Under the pieces are notes generated by a model. It had not been told where the DNA came from. It saw only the letters and a program-made list of their open reading frames with translations, and made no database searches. A stretch of DNA of 64,000 bases from Siderastrea radians (Eukaryota > Cnidaria > Anthozoa > Scleractinia > Rhizangiidae). The stretch is taken from contig OZ024891.1 of NCBI GenBank assembly GCA_964017195.1, positions 1,459,894 through 1,523,893 of the forward strand, given 5' to 3'. Below, one piece after another: positions 1 to 10,997 of this stretch. The stretch's first letter is position 1. Each line of letters opens with the position of its first letter. The position numbers and the translations under genes were made by a program.

Positions 1-601
1 GAGTATGTGCCGCCTGGGTCTCCAAAATAGGACCCCGTTTTAGAAAGATTTTGCATTCAAAATGATACCCCGTTCTAGAAAAAGGTCAATTTTTAATACC
101 CCGTTCTAAAAATGGAGATAATTGCAATAGCCAGGCTAAAACGTTTTGGGAAAAAGGTATCCACGTGTAATCCCCCCTTAAGGCCGTATTGCTAAGTGAT
201 CATGCAGCTTTGATTGACTATGTAATAAATAGATATATTTTAATATGTTCATCAGAAGTAGGTTTCCTGTATAGACACAATGCGGTATATCACCTGACGC
301 AATACTACTCCCCGCTCGTCGCGTCGGAACCAAGCGAGCGTTATCGAACGCGTTATTACACGAAAATTATCTTACAATACGCCTAGTGCGCGCAACACGG
401 GATAAAACAATTTGTTCGTTATGTATTTTTTTTTGTTTTAGTTAACAAAACTCTCTATTAATAATTTCAAATGGCTGCTGACAATTTTAAACTTTCGTGC
501 GTTCGAATATTATACCCCGTTCTAGGAAACATCTCTAAAATGGATACCCTGTTCTAGATCAGGAGTCCTAAAATCACGACCCCGTTGGGCGGCACATACC
601 C
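1..601. mobile_element. MITE-like element with TACCCCGTTCTAG-type subrepeats
   Basis: The window opens on GTATGTGCCGCC and the same motif recurs inverted (GGCGGCACATAC) at about 590-600, so this looks like an element of about 0.6 kb with short terminal inverted repeats, possibly clipped by the window edge. Both ends carry several copies of a CCCCGTTCTAG-like motif in direct orientation. No transposase frame is visible, so it would be non-autonomous. The short ORFs inside have no recognisable domains. The inverted ends are seen directly; the mobile-element reading is inference. Confidence 0.55.
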
Positions 602-778
602 GTATAGATATTGTGAGGGAGTACACCCCCCCCCCCCCCAGGATCAGAGTATATAACACAAATAAGTAATGTTCATTATTTTGGAGGTGTCTTTCAAAAA
701 AACACGTTGTAAAAGAGCGTCTTTGGTGCATACCGTAAACACTGGGATATGTCATGGGCTCCTCGATATGTCCAACTT

Positions 779-1178
779 GTAGGCGTGGATAAATTCTGCC
801 GGCAGAAGTTCGAGCAGAATAAGCGATTTTTGAGGCGAGCATTCTGCCGGCAGAATAAGGCATTTTCGAGTAGAATAACGGAAAATCAGTGCCACTATAA
901 TGATATGCATAACAGTTGAAAGAAAAATTGCCCACGGCATAGTCTACTACAACATGAATTACAATTTTGCTACGCGTAATGAATATCTAATTCCAGGCTC
1001 CCTTCCATAGTGCGAAAAGGCATAAGGCCCGAAGAGCCGAAATTTTTTCCGGTACCGAGCAGAATTCGAGCAGAATAAGGGTGTCCGAGTAGAATTTCAA
1101 GCAGAATAAGCGATTTTTACGAGCACTGCCGGCAGGCAGAATAACTCATTTTACCCGCAGAATTTATCCAAGCCTACC
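779..1178. mobile_element. MITE with GCAGAATAAG subrepeats
   Basis: The left end (TAGGCGTGGATAAATTCTGC at 781-800) and right end (GCAGAATTTATCCAAGCCTA at 1157-1176) are near-perfect inverted repeats. The interior is built from repeated CGAGCAGAATAAGCG-type motifs and CTGCCGGCAG palindromes. There is no coding capacity. A target-site duplication was not clear. Confidence 0.6.
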
Positions 1179-2527
1179 AGCTTGTAAATAAGCCGCAAGC
1201 GAAGGTTAGAAGCTCAAATTTTGGGAGGGAAAGGTTGCTACAAAAAGATTTGCAATCAGGCAGTGAGAGAGCCTACTGAATTCTCTTCAATGAAAGAAAG
1301 CAAAACTCCGTTCGTTCCATAAAAACCAACTGACCTCTGAGGCCCCGGCCACATAAGTATCCCTTATCAGATTGACTAAAAACGTGGCAAAATATTTTCG
1401 TCGAAATAAGCTTTCAAGACAAGTTCTTATCAATTTTTTACTTAGCTTAAAGTCTAGACCATAAAGCATACAAAGGAGGCAAAACCATATATTTTGCTGT
1501 CATCAAACACTTCGGAGAACCCTAGGAAATGTAGAAGAAGCCTTTGACGGTTTATTTTGCTAAATAGTAACAGTCAAAAGCAGAAAACCGTGAAAATGCT
1601 TTAACTGCTCTCAATGTTTGAATAAGAAGCATCGAAGCATCCGATCGTGTCCAAGTACTGCGAAAAACACTTATTCGTTCCCGACAAAAATAAGAAGATT
1701 TTAATTGAAAACAAAATTTGTTTCTAAAGGAAAGCAAGGCGATCATAATCAAATAGCACAATGCTTAAATTGCTTTTGTTCTTAAAACTTTTGTTTGCAG
1801 TTAAAATCAATTGGGGCGGTAAGCATAGCCTTGCAAGCACGAAACAAGCCATTTAGATCCAATTCAGGAGATGTCGCGTAAACGCTAAAGCTGTGTTTAC
1901 TGAAGTAATAATTCGAACTCCCAGATCTGCATTTCATATAAGATTCTACGCTACATTTCAACGTAAACGTGACTGAAATGAAATATGCGTGATTCCCACG
2001 TAAAAATCAACCAATAGCGGACCGCGTAGTAGGGACCCCAGTTTGGGAAAGAATTCTGAGTTTAAGTTCTGAAACGTTTCCACTCCCCACCATCCCCCCC
2101 CCCGAATTTTGGTTCTAACCCTCAACCTTACCAAGAAGGTCCGTATCCGCCAAGGTTACTTAAACTTAATATTGAAAAATTGGATATCTTCTGTAATTAT
2201 TATTAATTGTTATTATTATTAATCATTTCATTCAGGAGGATTTAATGATGTAAACACCTTACTCATACAGGAGGGGAAAGCCTTAATTCGTCAACTTAGA
2301 ATTCGAAAGTGTTAGACAATATCCGCCACACTTTCAGCTCTAACTTTACCTGAAAATAACTGGAAAACATTTTTATTTGTCATGGTATTGCTGATGAAAT
2401 TTGATGTCTCGATGGCAATCATGTTTTGACCGATTGGCTTGCCTCGGCATCGTGCTCTATTGCATACAACGGTTCTATGTTGACGTAGATTTCCGGCTCA
2501 AAACACGTGCGCCATGTTTCCAAAGAG
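1179..2527. other. No feature recognised
   Basis: AT-rich sequence with only short, domain-free ORFs on either strand. A poly-C tract lies near 2093-2103 and an ATT-rich stretch near 2200-2220. No splice-bounded exon with a recognisable protein signature was seen. Confidence 0.4.
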
Positions 2528-3330
2528 TTTTTAAGTGGTAATGTCTGTAAGAGCGGTCCACTGCATTTCGGGTCAGAAAAACGTTTGCCCTCATACTTTG
2601 CCCAGGAAACCATCTTAGGTCACAAGTAAATGAAACGGGTTTAGTTTTGGTTAATACGTTAAAACAGTTTTTCAGAGCCCGCAACAGTGGGAGCAACAAA
2701 TGGTGTAAATTGGCGCCTGGCCAGACACGAAAATTGCACGAGTTGGCGACCTCACTGCTCGAAAACCACAAAACGCAGCAAAATATTGTTGCTATTTTTA
2801 AGTTAAGAGGTGCTTCAAGTATGTAAAGCGTGTGTTAAATTTGATTTGTTTTCAACTAGAAGCTCGTGAAAATTGATATATTGACACACGTCTGAGCGCT
2901 TTCTGAAAACATGCAAAAGTACCCTGTCTTCGCTGGCCTTTATTTCACAAGTCCAGACTGATTCGCTCCAAATTCCTATTGAAATCTGTTAAAGGGATGG
3001 CAGGGAGCAAGGAAATATAAAAATACCTGGCGCTTTTTCTCTTTCTTTACCGCAGTGACTCCGAACTTTTGGTGATTTTGCGAACATGACACACACATTA
3101 TGCAAATTAGGTTGTTGAGCAAATTCAGATTGTGTGAAATAAATAGCTTCCAAATTTTAAGATTACACCATTTCAAGTAATAAATACAGAAAGCTGTGCT
3201 TTCAATCTGTTCAATTTGATAAAATTAGCGAATTACTGAGTTCCGATCTTTGGATGCTTCCGGAATTTTAATAACGCAGCAAGACGTGACTCGCAGTATG
3301 CAAATAAGCAGTCTGCTAAACTTGGTCCAG
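2528..3330 (-). repeat. Left inverted copy of a 0.8-kb dispersed repeat
   Basis: Read on the minus strand this stretch matches 10998-11806 on the plus strand over nearly its whole length. Shared landmarks are the block around CTTACAGACATTGCCACTT and the block around ACACACGTCTGAGCG. Translated on the matching strands, both copies give closely similar peptides (for example NCFNVLTKTKPVSFTCD). This could be a shared low-level coding remnant or just sequence identity. The two copies face away from each other and enclose about 7.7 kb. Confidence 0.7.
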
Positions 3331-4494
3331 TAACTGCATGTTTGAAAAACGTTTCTAACTTTATGAATCCCGCTGTCTGCTGTTAATTATATAAGAAGTA
3401 CTTATACAGAGTCTTCAAGTGGTTTAGTTTGCAAACTTTGACCATAAATTAAGCTAGTTAACGGAACACTTTACACTGTGTGATTTGCGCCAATGTGGCA
3501 TGAAATGGACAACCTTTGCGGCCAATTCGCGGCAATCTAGTTATTCTGTTTTCGTAAATAAAGAGAAAGGTGCATGAAAATCCCTACGTTAAGTGCCGTA
3601 CCATAATTTTCCCTTTATATGCCTTCAATTTTCTGCCTTTATCTTCCTTTAACACCGCGACTTCAAACCATCAAAAAAATGATGACACGTACATTTGAGC
3701 TTTGTGGAGGCAGGTTATTGAGCTAATTCAATTGTGTTTTAAAATAAATATGTTCTTATTTTTCATAGTTCACCTTTCAGAGTACGTAGTAAATATTGAA
3801 AGGCACACATAAATAAAACTTTCAAACGATTTAAACATAGAAACCTCGCGAACTGTTGAGTCTGGATATTTCAATAGTTCGTGACAACCATTATGCAAAT
3901 AAGGATGTATCTCCAGACAACTTGTCCAAAAACAAAAAAACACTTGCAACGTTCCGTTGACTCGCTGAATTTCTTGTCAACATTTGCTACCAAAAGCGCC
4001 TGCAGACTTTGGATCAGTCCCCACTTTGAAAAAGAAAACAGTAAGACACCCCCCTCCCCCAATCTTTTGTTGCAAAACTTCCAAAAGTCAACGTTTTCCA
4101 TGAAATTTTATTTCTACCTTTTGATTTGACCATTTGTCTCTAAATTACGTGCTTATTTTACTAGCAGTAATTGCTAGGCAATGTCAGTAAGTGAGGGTTT
4201 TTAATAACAAGTTATGTTCAGAGTCAAACTTGAAGCTTAGTTTGTACAGTTTACTTCTTTTCCTCCCTGATTTCTGCCTTTAAAGATTCGCGACTAAAAA
4301 ATACTGTTCCCCCCCATTCCTCATTCCTCGTTCCTCGTTCCTCGTTCCTCGTTCCTGGTTCATCGTTTCTTTTTCCTTCTCTTCGTCCCCCGTTCTCTGA
4401 CTTTACCGCAAAAGAATGGCGTTTAAGGGCAAAAACAATATGACGTGCTTTCTGTCGCGCTCTGAAACGTGTGGTGATTCAAGGGGCATTTCAG
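3331..4494. other. AT-rich spacer with degenerate repeat relatives
   Basis: No gene recognised. The stretches near 3640-3760 and 3850-4080 resemble the neighbouring arm (CCTTTAACACCGCGACTTC and ATTATGCAAATAAGG motifs), as if the arm family occurred several times in diverged form. The small ORFs at 3881-4129 and on the opposite strand have no known domain. Confidence 0.4.
4316..4366. repeat. (TCGTTCC)n heptanucleotide repeat
   Basis: About six tandem copies of TCGTTCC with mutated end units. Confidence 0.75.
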
Positions 4495-4511
4495 GTCTTT
4501 TTCCTTTGTCG

Positions 4512-4994
4512 GGGCCTCTTCATATGATCCCGGTAACCGGGCTGGCTCGGTTACCGGGATGAATTTTGTCGTCTGTTCATATGGGAAATTTCAGCCCGGT
4601 TACCGGGATGAAATTCAAGAAACAAAACCAAAATGGCGCAACATTAACAAGTATTGTTCGCGACTATCATAGCTTTGCGGACTCTTGTAACTTTACTAAT
4701 AAAGCTAATTCGAATACTTTTGAAGTGGAAATGCACACACGGCAAAATTATGCTATTTTGGCCGCCCAGTTTCGAAAGCGAAGCTAATTTGTCAAAAACA
4801 TTTTCATCCCGGTAACCGGGCTGGAGTGTTCATATGGGAAAATTTTCATCCCGGTTGCCGCGAGATCTCGGTTGTAGAAACCGAGATCTCGGTAACCGGG
4901 CTGGCCCGCCTTCTCATATGAACACATCGCAATTTTTACAAAGGAAATAGGAGTGAGGCGAGATCTCGGAAACCGGGCTCATATGAAGAGGCCC
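4512..4994. mobile_element. MITE rich in CCGGTAACCGG palindromes, TSD TCG
   Basis: The left end GGGCCTCTTCATATGATCCC (4512-4531) is mirrored by GGGCTCATATGAAGAGGCCC (4975-4994). The flanks are TCG at 4509-4511 and TCG at 4995-4997, a clean 3-bp target-site duplication. The interior carries repeated motifs of the form TTCATATGGGAAA...CATCCCGGTAACCGGGCTG in both orientations, and a hairpin of CGAGATCTCGG around 4860-4895. It has no transposase. It sits inside what should be the first readable exon of the gene described above. A 3-bp TSD is known for PIF/Harbinger and some CACTA-like elements; the assignment is not possible from this alone. Confidence 0.8.
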
Positions 4995-5313
4995 TCGGAA
5001 TGCACCGATTCCATAGAGAGCCACCTGTCGTTGATCCATTTGTCGCGAGAAAATATCACGGAAGGAGAGCTCATATTAGCCAGGGCTGGCCTTTTTGATT
5101 TGGATGAGTCTGTCGTCGCTCAAATGGTGGTTTGTGCCAAGCATAGGCACACCTATGGGAAGTTCTGGCGCCTGAGAACTGCATGCCAGTACCCTGTGAA
5201 CAAAGGACGGTCTGGCAAGAACCAGAAGGGAGCAAAAAGTCGGTATTCGGTCAGTCTGGAGATGTCAAAAGCTATCTACCGCATGCACGGTGTTCTTGTT
5301 CAAGTTGGATCTG
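4995..5313 (+). pseudogene. Family exon 1 (N-terminal Cys/His segment)
   Basis: Reads from ECTDSIESHLSLIH to MHGVLVQVGSG. It contains a CAKHRHTYGKFWR stretch and further Cys residues, matching the N-terminal region of the multicopy cnidarian family as I remember it. The frame ends at a donor-like G|GTGCGT at 5313/5314; continuing past it meets a TAA at once. The upstream part of the exon has been displaced by the 4512-4994 MITE. Confidence 0.55.
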
Positions 5314-5728
5314 GTGCGTAATTACCTCCTTGTGCCCCTTCCCTTACACAACATTAGTTATACAAAATAAATATATATTTTTTTGCTGAAAAAGCTCATG
5401 CCAATATAACATTTTTGTCTAAGATAAAAATTTAAACCCGTCTAGTTTGGTTCAAGCGTCAAGGTTATTGGGCTCTCTTCCTGATTTCCCACGCTTTGTC
5501 GGCATTTTCGTGCCGGACAACTTTTTTGGTCGATATGAGTGGTTAGCACCTATATTCGTGCATTAGAGGTTAGTTCTCCAAATAGGTTATTGTAGTCTTA
5601 CTCAGGAAAATAATTTTAAGAAACCAGTCGAGTATCTAGTTTGTTTCCCATTACCGTGGCCGCAGTTATCCGGGTCTAACTACGTATGAAGCGAATTGAA
5701 TGATTTGAAGTGTTCTTCTGGTTTTATC

Positions 5729-5797
<69 letters not shown>

Positions 5798-6215
5798 TGT
5801 CCATCTCACACCTCCACTAGGGGAATGGGAAAAGAAGTACGGTATATGGACCAATTCGTCGTTTAAAAACGTGACTTTACTAGCAAATGTTAAAACATAC
5901 GTACAACTTTTAATGAAAGGGAAATGTTTTAAGAAAAGCACTGTAATTTGATACAGAGAAGAGTATGTGATATTTGTTATTCACAGTTTACCATACAGTG
6001 GCGTCAGTTCAAAGTTGTTCTTGGAGTTTGGGGGGGGGGTTGCTGGTGTTTATTGACAAACGTAGGTATAGCGTATGTGGCACTTACACACCCGTTCGTG
6101 AGTCCTAAGGTTATTCCTCCCTACATGTAAACCGAGAAGCGCAGCACCGACCATCACGAGAAACAAACCCTGGAAATTTAACATCAAGTAATTTAACCCT
6201 TTTTATACAATTTAG
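5314..6215 (+). other. Intron-like stretch with (TTA)n
   Basis: Lies between two segments of the same broken gene and begins and ends with GT..AG. Apart from the (TTA)n tract and a poly-G run near 6030 nothing else was recognised. Confidence 0.4.
5728..5797. repeat. (TTA)n microsatellite
   Basis: A nearly pure TTA/ATT trinucleotide tract of about 70 bp. Confidence 0.9.
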
Positions 6216-6327
6216 TTTTTTGCAACAACTGCCGCAACCAACACAATTCTTGTGTAAAAGAAATGCCTTGGGTCTTGTCCACTTCAAGTCGGGAAAAAGA
6301 ATTCACTGAAGCATCCGAGTGTGACAG
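6216..6327 (+). pseudogene. Family exon 2 (CxxC/HxxxxC)
   Basis: A 112-bp exon bounded by TTTAG and GTGAGT. With incoming phase 1 it reads VFCNNCRNQHNSC and continues open to the donor, ending in ...ECDR with the split codon. The C-x2-C...H-x4-C layout suits a small zinc-binding module following the His/Cys segment of exon 1. Phases on both sides are consistent, which supports the exon even though the gene as a whole is broken. Confidence 0.5.
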
Positions 6328-6854
6328 GTGAGTAATTTTGTTAAAATGTTACGAACACGAAGCGCGCGCTTAGCAAACATCCCAAAATAAAATGTAAGTT
6401 CGAATTAGTTGTCACAGCCAATTAATTGGATATCATTGTATATTTTCTTATAAACAAGCTCAACAACAAAAAACAAAAAAGGCCTAATTCTGCATTCATA
6501 AGAAGCGTTTAATTTCATTCCTTAGCACCGTGATAGAACCCTCCCGTCCTGTCGTGTTTCCTAGAACAATAAACTTCACACCACATTGTCTTTCTCTACC
6601 CAGTTGCTTACTAGTACCATTACAAATGTTTCTGATTGTCTCAGTTGTGTATGGATTGCGGCTGTTTACTGTTGCTGATACTGAGTGAGCCCCCCCCCCC
6701 CCAAAAAAAAAATGAAGCCAAGAACTAAGCGTAGATCTCCTAATTAGCCCCCCGGGCGTAAAATCGAGAATCTACGGCAGTTGAAAATTCCCTGAAGATA
6801 ACTAATTTTGTAATTCTAATGCTAACACTCAACTAAACTGATTTTTATTTCAAG

Positions 6855-8087
6855 GCCTTGCAAAGAGGCTGCAACAGCTCACCTCACTTCTTTGACGCAC
6901 TCACCCGAGACACCCTGTGATTTGAGGCGTGGCGCTGACGAAACGTGGACGCCTTCAGCTCTGCTCGCATTTGACGACAGCATGGAAGTGCAGGAGTTTG
7001 GATCGACTCAAGAAAACGTTGGAGGTTCAGTGCGTGCATCAACAATCTTGCCGATGCTATCAGAAAGCCTAAGATTGATCCTCTGGAATCCCAGGTAGCT
7101 TGCTGGGAAGAATGCACCAATACTGAAAGATCAGCAGTTGTGCAGAAAACAGAAAAGGTGTGTCAGCTGATATGTGATGTAGTAGCGCCTAATAACGGGG
7201 AGGAATTATCCAAAGAAATTGTCAACCAACATCAAAATAGGGTTGAAACTGGTGGTACTGGCCTGCAAGCCCTTGTCACTGCGTATCAGAATGCACCCTC
7301 TAAACCTCTGAAAACGCAAATCCTGAGTATTTACGCCAACAATTTTACAACAACAGAACTCAAACATCTTCACAAACCATTTGAAGATCTCTCTGATAGA
7401 CATATAAAGAAGGCAAGGGCGCAAGCGAAGACGGAGGGGCTCGGAGTACCTGCAGAAAAAATACCCCGACACAGGATCCGCGTGGACCAACGGCAACTGG
7501 ACCATTTCTTAGAATTCACCATGCGGCCATATTACTACCAAGACGTAGCTTACGGTACTCGCACCCTTAAACTTGAAAGCGGTGAAGAACTTGTTATGCC
7601 TAACGTTGTCCGCACAGTGGCCAGGTGCACTATCATTAACCAGTACCTTCAACATTGCGAGGAAACTGGGTTTGAGCCGATAAGTAAATCTACCATGTGG
7701 AGAGTACTCGACGTTCAAGAAGCATCACAGAGGAAATCATTGCGAGATCTTGATAATACAGCGACTGACGGTGCAGATGGCTTTGATGTTTTGCTAAGAA
7801 TCGTAGACGAGCTAGAGCGTGTGGGTACAGAGAAGGACTGGTGTGTACAAGCTCGAAAGAAACTTCGCGAAGGCAAGTTATATCTGAAGACTACATACCG
7901 TGATCACTGTAGAGAAAATGGCAGCTGCTGTCCCGATCACTGTCGAGTGTTTGCCTTGAGCGATGTCATTGATACCGACCATCAGGAAGCATGCAGCCAT
8001 ACTCATGACATGCTTTGTCAGGACTGTGAGAACCTGAAAAGTGTTTTGGAAGATGTAGAGTGTGTCATTCCTAAGTACGCTTCCTAA
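6855..8087 (+). pseudogene. Family exon 3, central region
   Basis: Opens after TTTCAAG in phase 2. The first frame runs to a TAG at about 7096. A second frame, already open upstream of 7090, then continues as one long reading frame through 7140-8087. That part contains EKIPRHRIRVDQRQLDHFLE, TLKLESGEELVMPNVVRT, LKTTYRDH and a Cys/His cluster (CCPDHCRVFALSD, then CSHTHDMLCQDCENL), all of which I recognise as the family pattern. The reading frame ends in CVIPKYAS, just where members known to me continue into the presumed catalytic part. The overlap of two frames near 7000-7100 implies a small indel. Confidence 0.6.
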
Positions 8088-9093
8088 GTAACCTACGTAT
8101 ATGGAAAGCCTTTAATGTTGGTCCGGGAAAGTTTATTCCATGGAGTGATACTGTAATTTGTCCCCAGAGCAAAACAGGTCTCATAGAGGAGATTCCATTC
8201 TTTGCAACTAATGCTCGACAGTTTGCATTAAAACGGCAAAAAAAAAGAAGCTGATCTAAGTGAGGACAAGCTCTTCGAATGTCCTGAAGCTAGCTGCACT
8301 GAAGAGTTTCACAGTCAGTCGGACCTAGACCTGCATATGTCTATGTTTGATCATCGCGCATGCAATCCTGCAGCGTGCGAAAGAGTCTCTCTATGATAAA
8401 CTAAAGAGAGACTGGGTTGCTCACTTCGAGACATTGGCACTGCAAGATCAAAGTTCGACCGGAGCAGCAGCAGAGACAGAATCCCTTACAAATAACTCGC
8501 AATTACAGATGGGATGGGCACTCCACAAGAAATGCGCAAGTGCGAGGTTTAATCAAAAGGCTCGCCAGTATCTAATACAGAAGTTTAACATGGGACAAGA
8601 AACTGGTAGGAAAGAAGACCCAACGCAGGTTGCTAAGGATATGCGAACTACTTCCACAGTAGACGGAGAGAGAATGTTTGACAGAACGGAGTGGCTCTCT
8701 AAAGGCCAGATTAAAGGTTTCTTCTCGAGACTGTCAGCAAACATCAAACAGGGGCACCAGATGCGGAGAGAGCCTACTGAGACCGGGACTGAGAGTACGG
8801 ACACAGAAGAGGACGAGGATTTGGTAGAAGAGTACGCTTGTGATGTAGACGAAGAATACTTGAAAGAGACAAGAGAAGCTGTCCTGACGAAAATAGGCCT
8901 CGCACATCCAATCGTCTACGATATTTACGATTTGTGCTCCTTCGCAAAAGATGGGAAGCTGCGAACCTTCAAAGTCAAGATGCTTAGAGAGATCTGTATA
9001 CATTTCGATATCGTATTCCGATCTAGAGATACTAAGGCAGATCTTATCGGGAAACTGGAGGAAATGATTTCAGAGTGTAGTTGTAATGCCTGA
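8088..9093 (+). pseudogene. Family C-terminal region with C2H2-like finger, core deleted
   Basis: Just after the previous frame ends, another frame resumes with LRIWKAFNVGPGKFIPWSD, which normally lies several hundred residues further on, so the intervening core seems to be deleted. A run of nine A at about 8238 shifts into a frame reading ECPEASCTEEFHSQSDLDLH...H, a C2H2-like finger. A second shift near 8350-8390 leads into the long frame ending at 9093. That frame has QMGWALHK, EDPTQVAKDMR and an acidic DTEEDEDLVEEYA run followed by a SAP-like helix pair (MLREICIHFDI, KADLIGKLEEMI). No intact product is possible. Confidence 0.6.
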
Positions 9094-9620
9094 ATCGCAA
9101 TCTGGAAAGAATAAGTGGAGACGAGATCATGTAACAATGTTACCTGAAAACTACTTCATTAACTAGCAGTGCGTTTCCTGTTTACAGTCGTGCACCACAT
9201 CCAAATTCTGCAGCATACACAATTACCTCGTCTAACCTTCCCCACGTCACAGTGACTTTAAAAATTTCAGCAGAGAAAAGAACACTCCAAGTGTTGCACA
9301 CGCGTCGAACGTTACCTGCGACTTTATAAAGACTACGTGACCATTTACAATCCATCTGTTAATGGTTGCGGCATTAAAGAACGCCTCGCGCGTTTTCGCT
9401 CATTTCGTTACCAAATTCAAATAAGATCAGTGTTTTCTCATTTAATCAGCTAGCTCCTAATAACCTGGAGGTTCTTGGAACCTCGCTAACTTCGAGTGCA
9501 AGCGCCTCACAAACGGCGATGTAATCGCTTAACTTTCTAGCTGCTGCGCACTCGGGTTAATTTCAATTCTTGCTCAAACTTTGTGAAAAGAAACTCTGAA
9601 ATGTTATGCTGCAGGCATTA
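9094..9620. other. No feature recognised
   Basis: Sequence downstream of the broken gene with no exon-like frame. No AATAAA is obvious close to the stop. Confidence 0.4.
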
Positions 9621-9970
9621 CAACTACAATACACTTACAAAATCACTTCCGCGATAATTATAAACAAAGAACTATGTTCCTTTAAACAGCTCGCTCTAAC
9701 CGTATCCATTTCTTTTGAATTATTGGGCATCATCGCCAAGTTTAGCAATCATGTCTCAGGTGTGGGAAAAGCCAGGCGGAAGCCTATGTACTCCAACTAC
9801 ACTATACTTACAAAATCAATTCCGCGATAATTATAAACAAAGAACTATGTTCCTTTGAACAGCTCGCTTTAAGCGCATCCATTTCTTTTGTAATTATTGT
9901 GCATCATTACCAAGTTTAGCAATCATGTCCTGGGTGCGGGAAAAGCCTGACTGTAGCCTATGTACTCCCG
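9621..9970. repeat. Tandem duplication, period about 174 bp
   Basis: The block starting CTACAATACACTTACAAAAT at 9624 recurs from 9798 with scattered substitutions. Both copies contain TTCCGCGATAATTATAAACA and end in ...AGCCTATGTACTCC. There are two units only. Confidence 0.85.
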
Positions 9971-10894
9971 GGGCTTTTCCCACCCATCGGACCCATCGAA
10001 GAATGGCACTAGCTTTCGTACAAACTCTTTTCTTGTGTTGGCCAACGTCCCCAGATGGAAAATTCAGGTACTCTTCTAATAAGCATTTATTTTTGGCAGT
10101 TACTATTTCTGAACTGGAAAACAATAGTTTCTAGTAATTTTTGGCCACATCGGGCCTGAGCTTGAAAATCTAATTAAAACTTCTAACAGCCTGCTAGGGT
10201 ATTATTGTTGTTAATTCTTCCTGTGATCCTAATCTTGTCTTTATTCTCTTACCATTCTCATTGTACAATTAATGCAATAAAACTGATTGAAAGAAAAGAA
10301 GGAACCAAAGCACCGTTTGTTTATTTGTTTTTTATTTAAAAAAAACAAAGAAACAAAATGGCCATCTACTCTATCCCCCCTAAACAACCATCAAGATGTA
10401 GATTTAGCGGTTTCAATTCAAACATCGAAGAAAGAGAGACCCAAAAAGTTACAAGTTTCTCATAATCTGATTTTGAAACGTTTGGCGGATAACACAATTT
10501 GCTTACTCTTCGTCACATTTTGCCTCAAAACATTCAAACATCGGCACTGTATAATTCGCGGTCTTTTTATTGAGTTTGCTCAACGCAGACAACCAAAAGT
10601 TCGAAAGCGCTGTGGAAAAGAAAGATAAATAGAGCAAAATGTAGGCATTAACAAATCATAATCAGAGTAAAGAACTTAAAGTAGAGATTGGATTTTATCC
10701 AATTTGTTCTCTTATTTTACCAAAATAAAACAATTTTTACAAGATGTCCATTTCATTGCAAAGTCGTACAAAGTCCTACAAATGATACGTGAATAGTTAA
10801 AGGTTTTGCACCTAAGGCGCCTGCCGATTCTTAATATTTTTTAATATTCAATAATAAACAGTGGGGTACAAAACGTTAGACAGTTTTTATTTCC

Positions 10895-10952
<58 letters not shown>

Positions 10953-10997
10953 TATTTAGTTTTATTTCTTTTGCGGTGAATACCGGAAGGGACCATC
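9971..10997. other. AT-rich spacer with (TTA)n
   Basis: No gene recognised. The tract 10902-10951 is a TTA/ATT microsatellite. The plus ORF 10287-10628 is Lys-rich low-complexity sequence without a known domain. Confidence 0.4.
10902..10951. repeat. (TTA)n microsatellite
   Basis: Pure trinucleotide tract of about 50 bp. Confidence 0.9.

Larger units (their letters stand above)
4495..9093 (+). pseudogene. Broken multi-exon gene of a cnidarian multicopy (transposase-like) family
   Basis: Four segments on the plus strand read as parts of one protein of a family that I recall as very abundant in cnidarian genomes and probably transposase-derived. The exact superfamily is not certain. Segments are 4995-5313 (N-terminal His/Cys region), 6216-6327 (CxxC and HxxxxC exon), 6855-8081 (long helical region ending in a Cys/His cluster) and 8090-9093 (a C2H2-like finger plus an acidic C-terminus). 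Splice borders fit: G|GTGCGT at 5313, TTTAG|TT at 6216, ACAG|GTGAGT at 6327 and TTTCAAG|GC at 6855, with consistent phases 1 and 2. It is broken in several ways. A MITE splits the first exon, there is a frame change near 7080-7100, the catalytic middle expected between 8081 and 8090 is missing, and further frameshifts lie near 8237 (in a poly-A run) and 8350-8390. Confidence 0.6.

Noticed and set aside
5729..5941. Minus ORF with poly-Asn
   Set aside because: Translation of the (TTA)n microsatellite.
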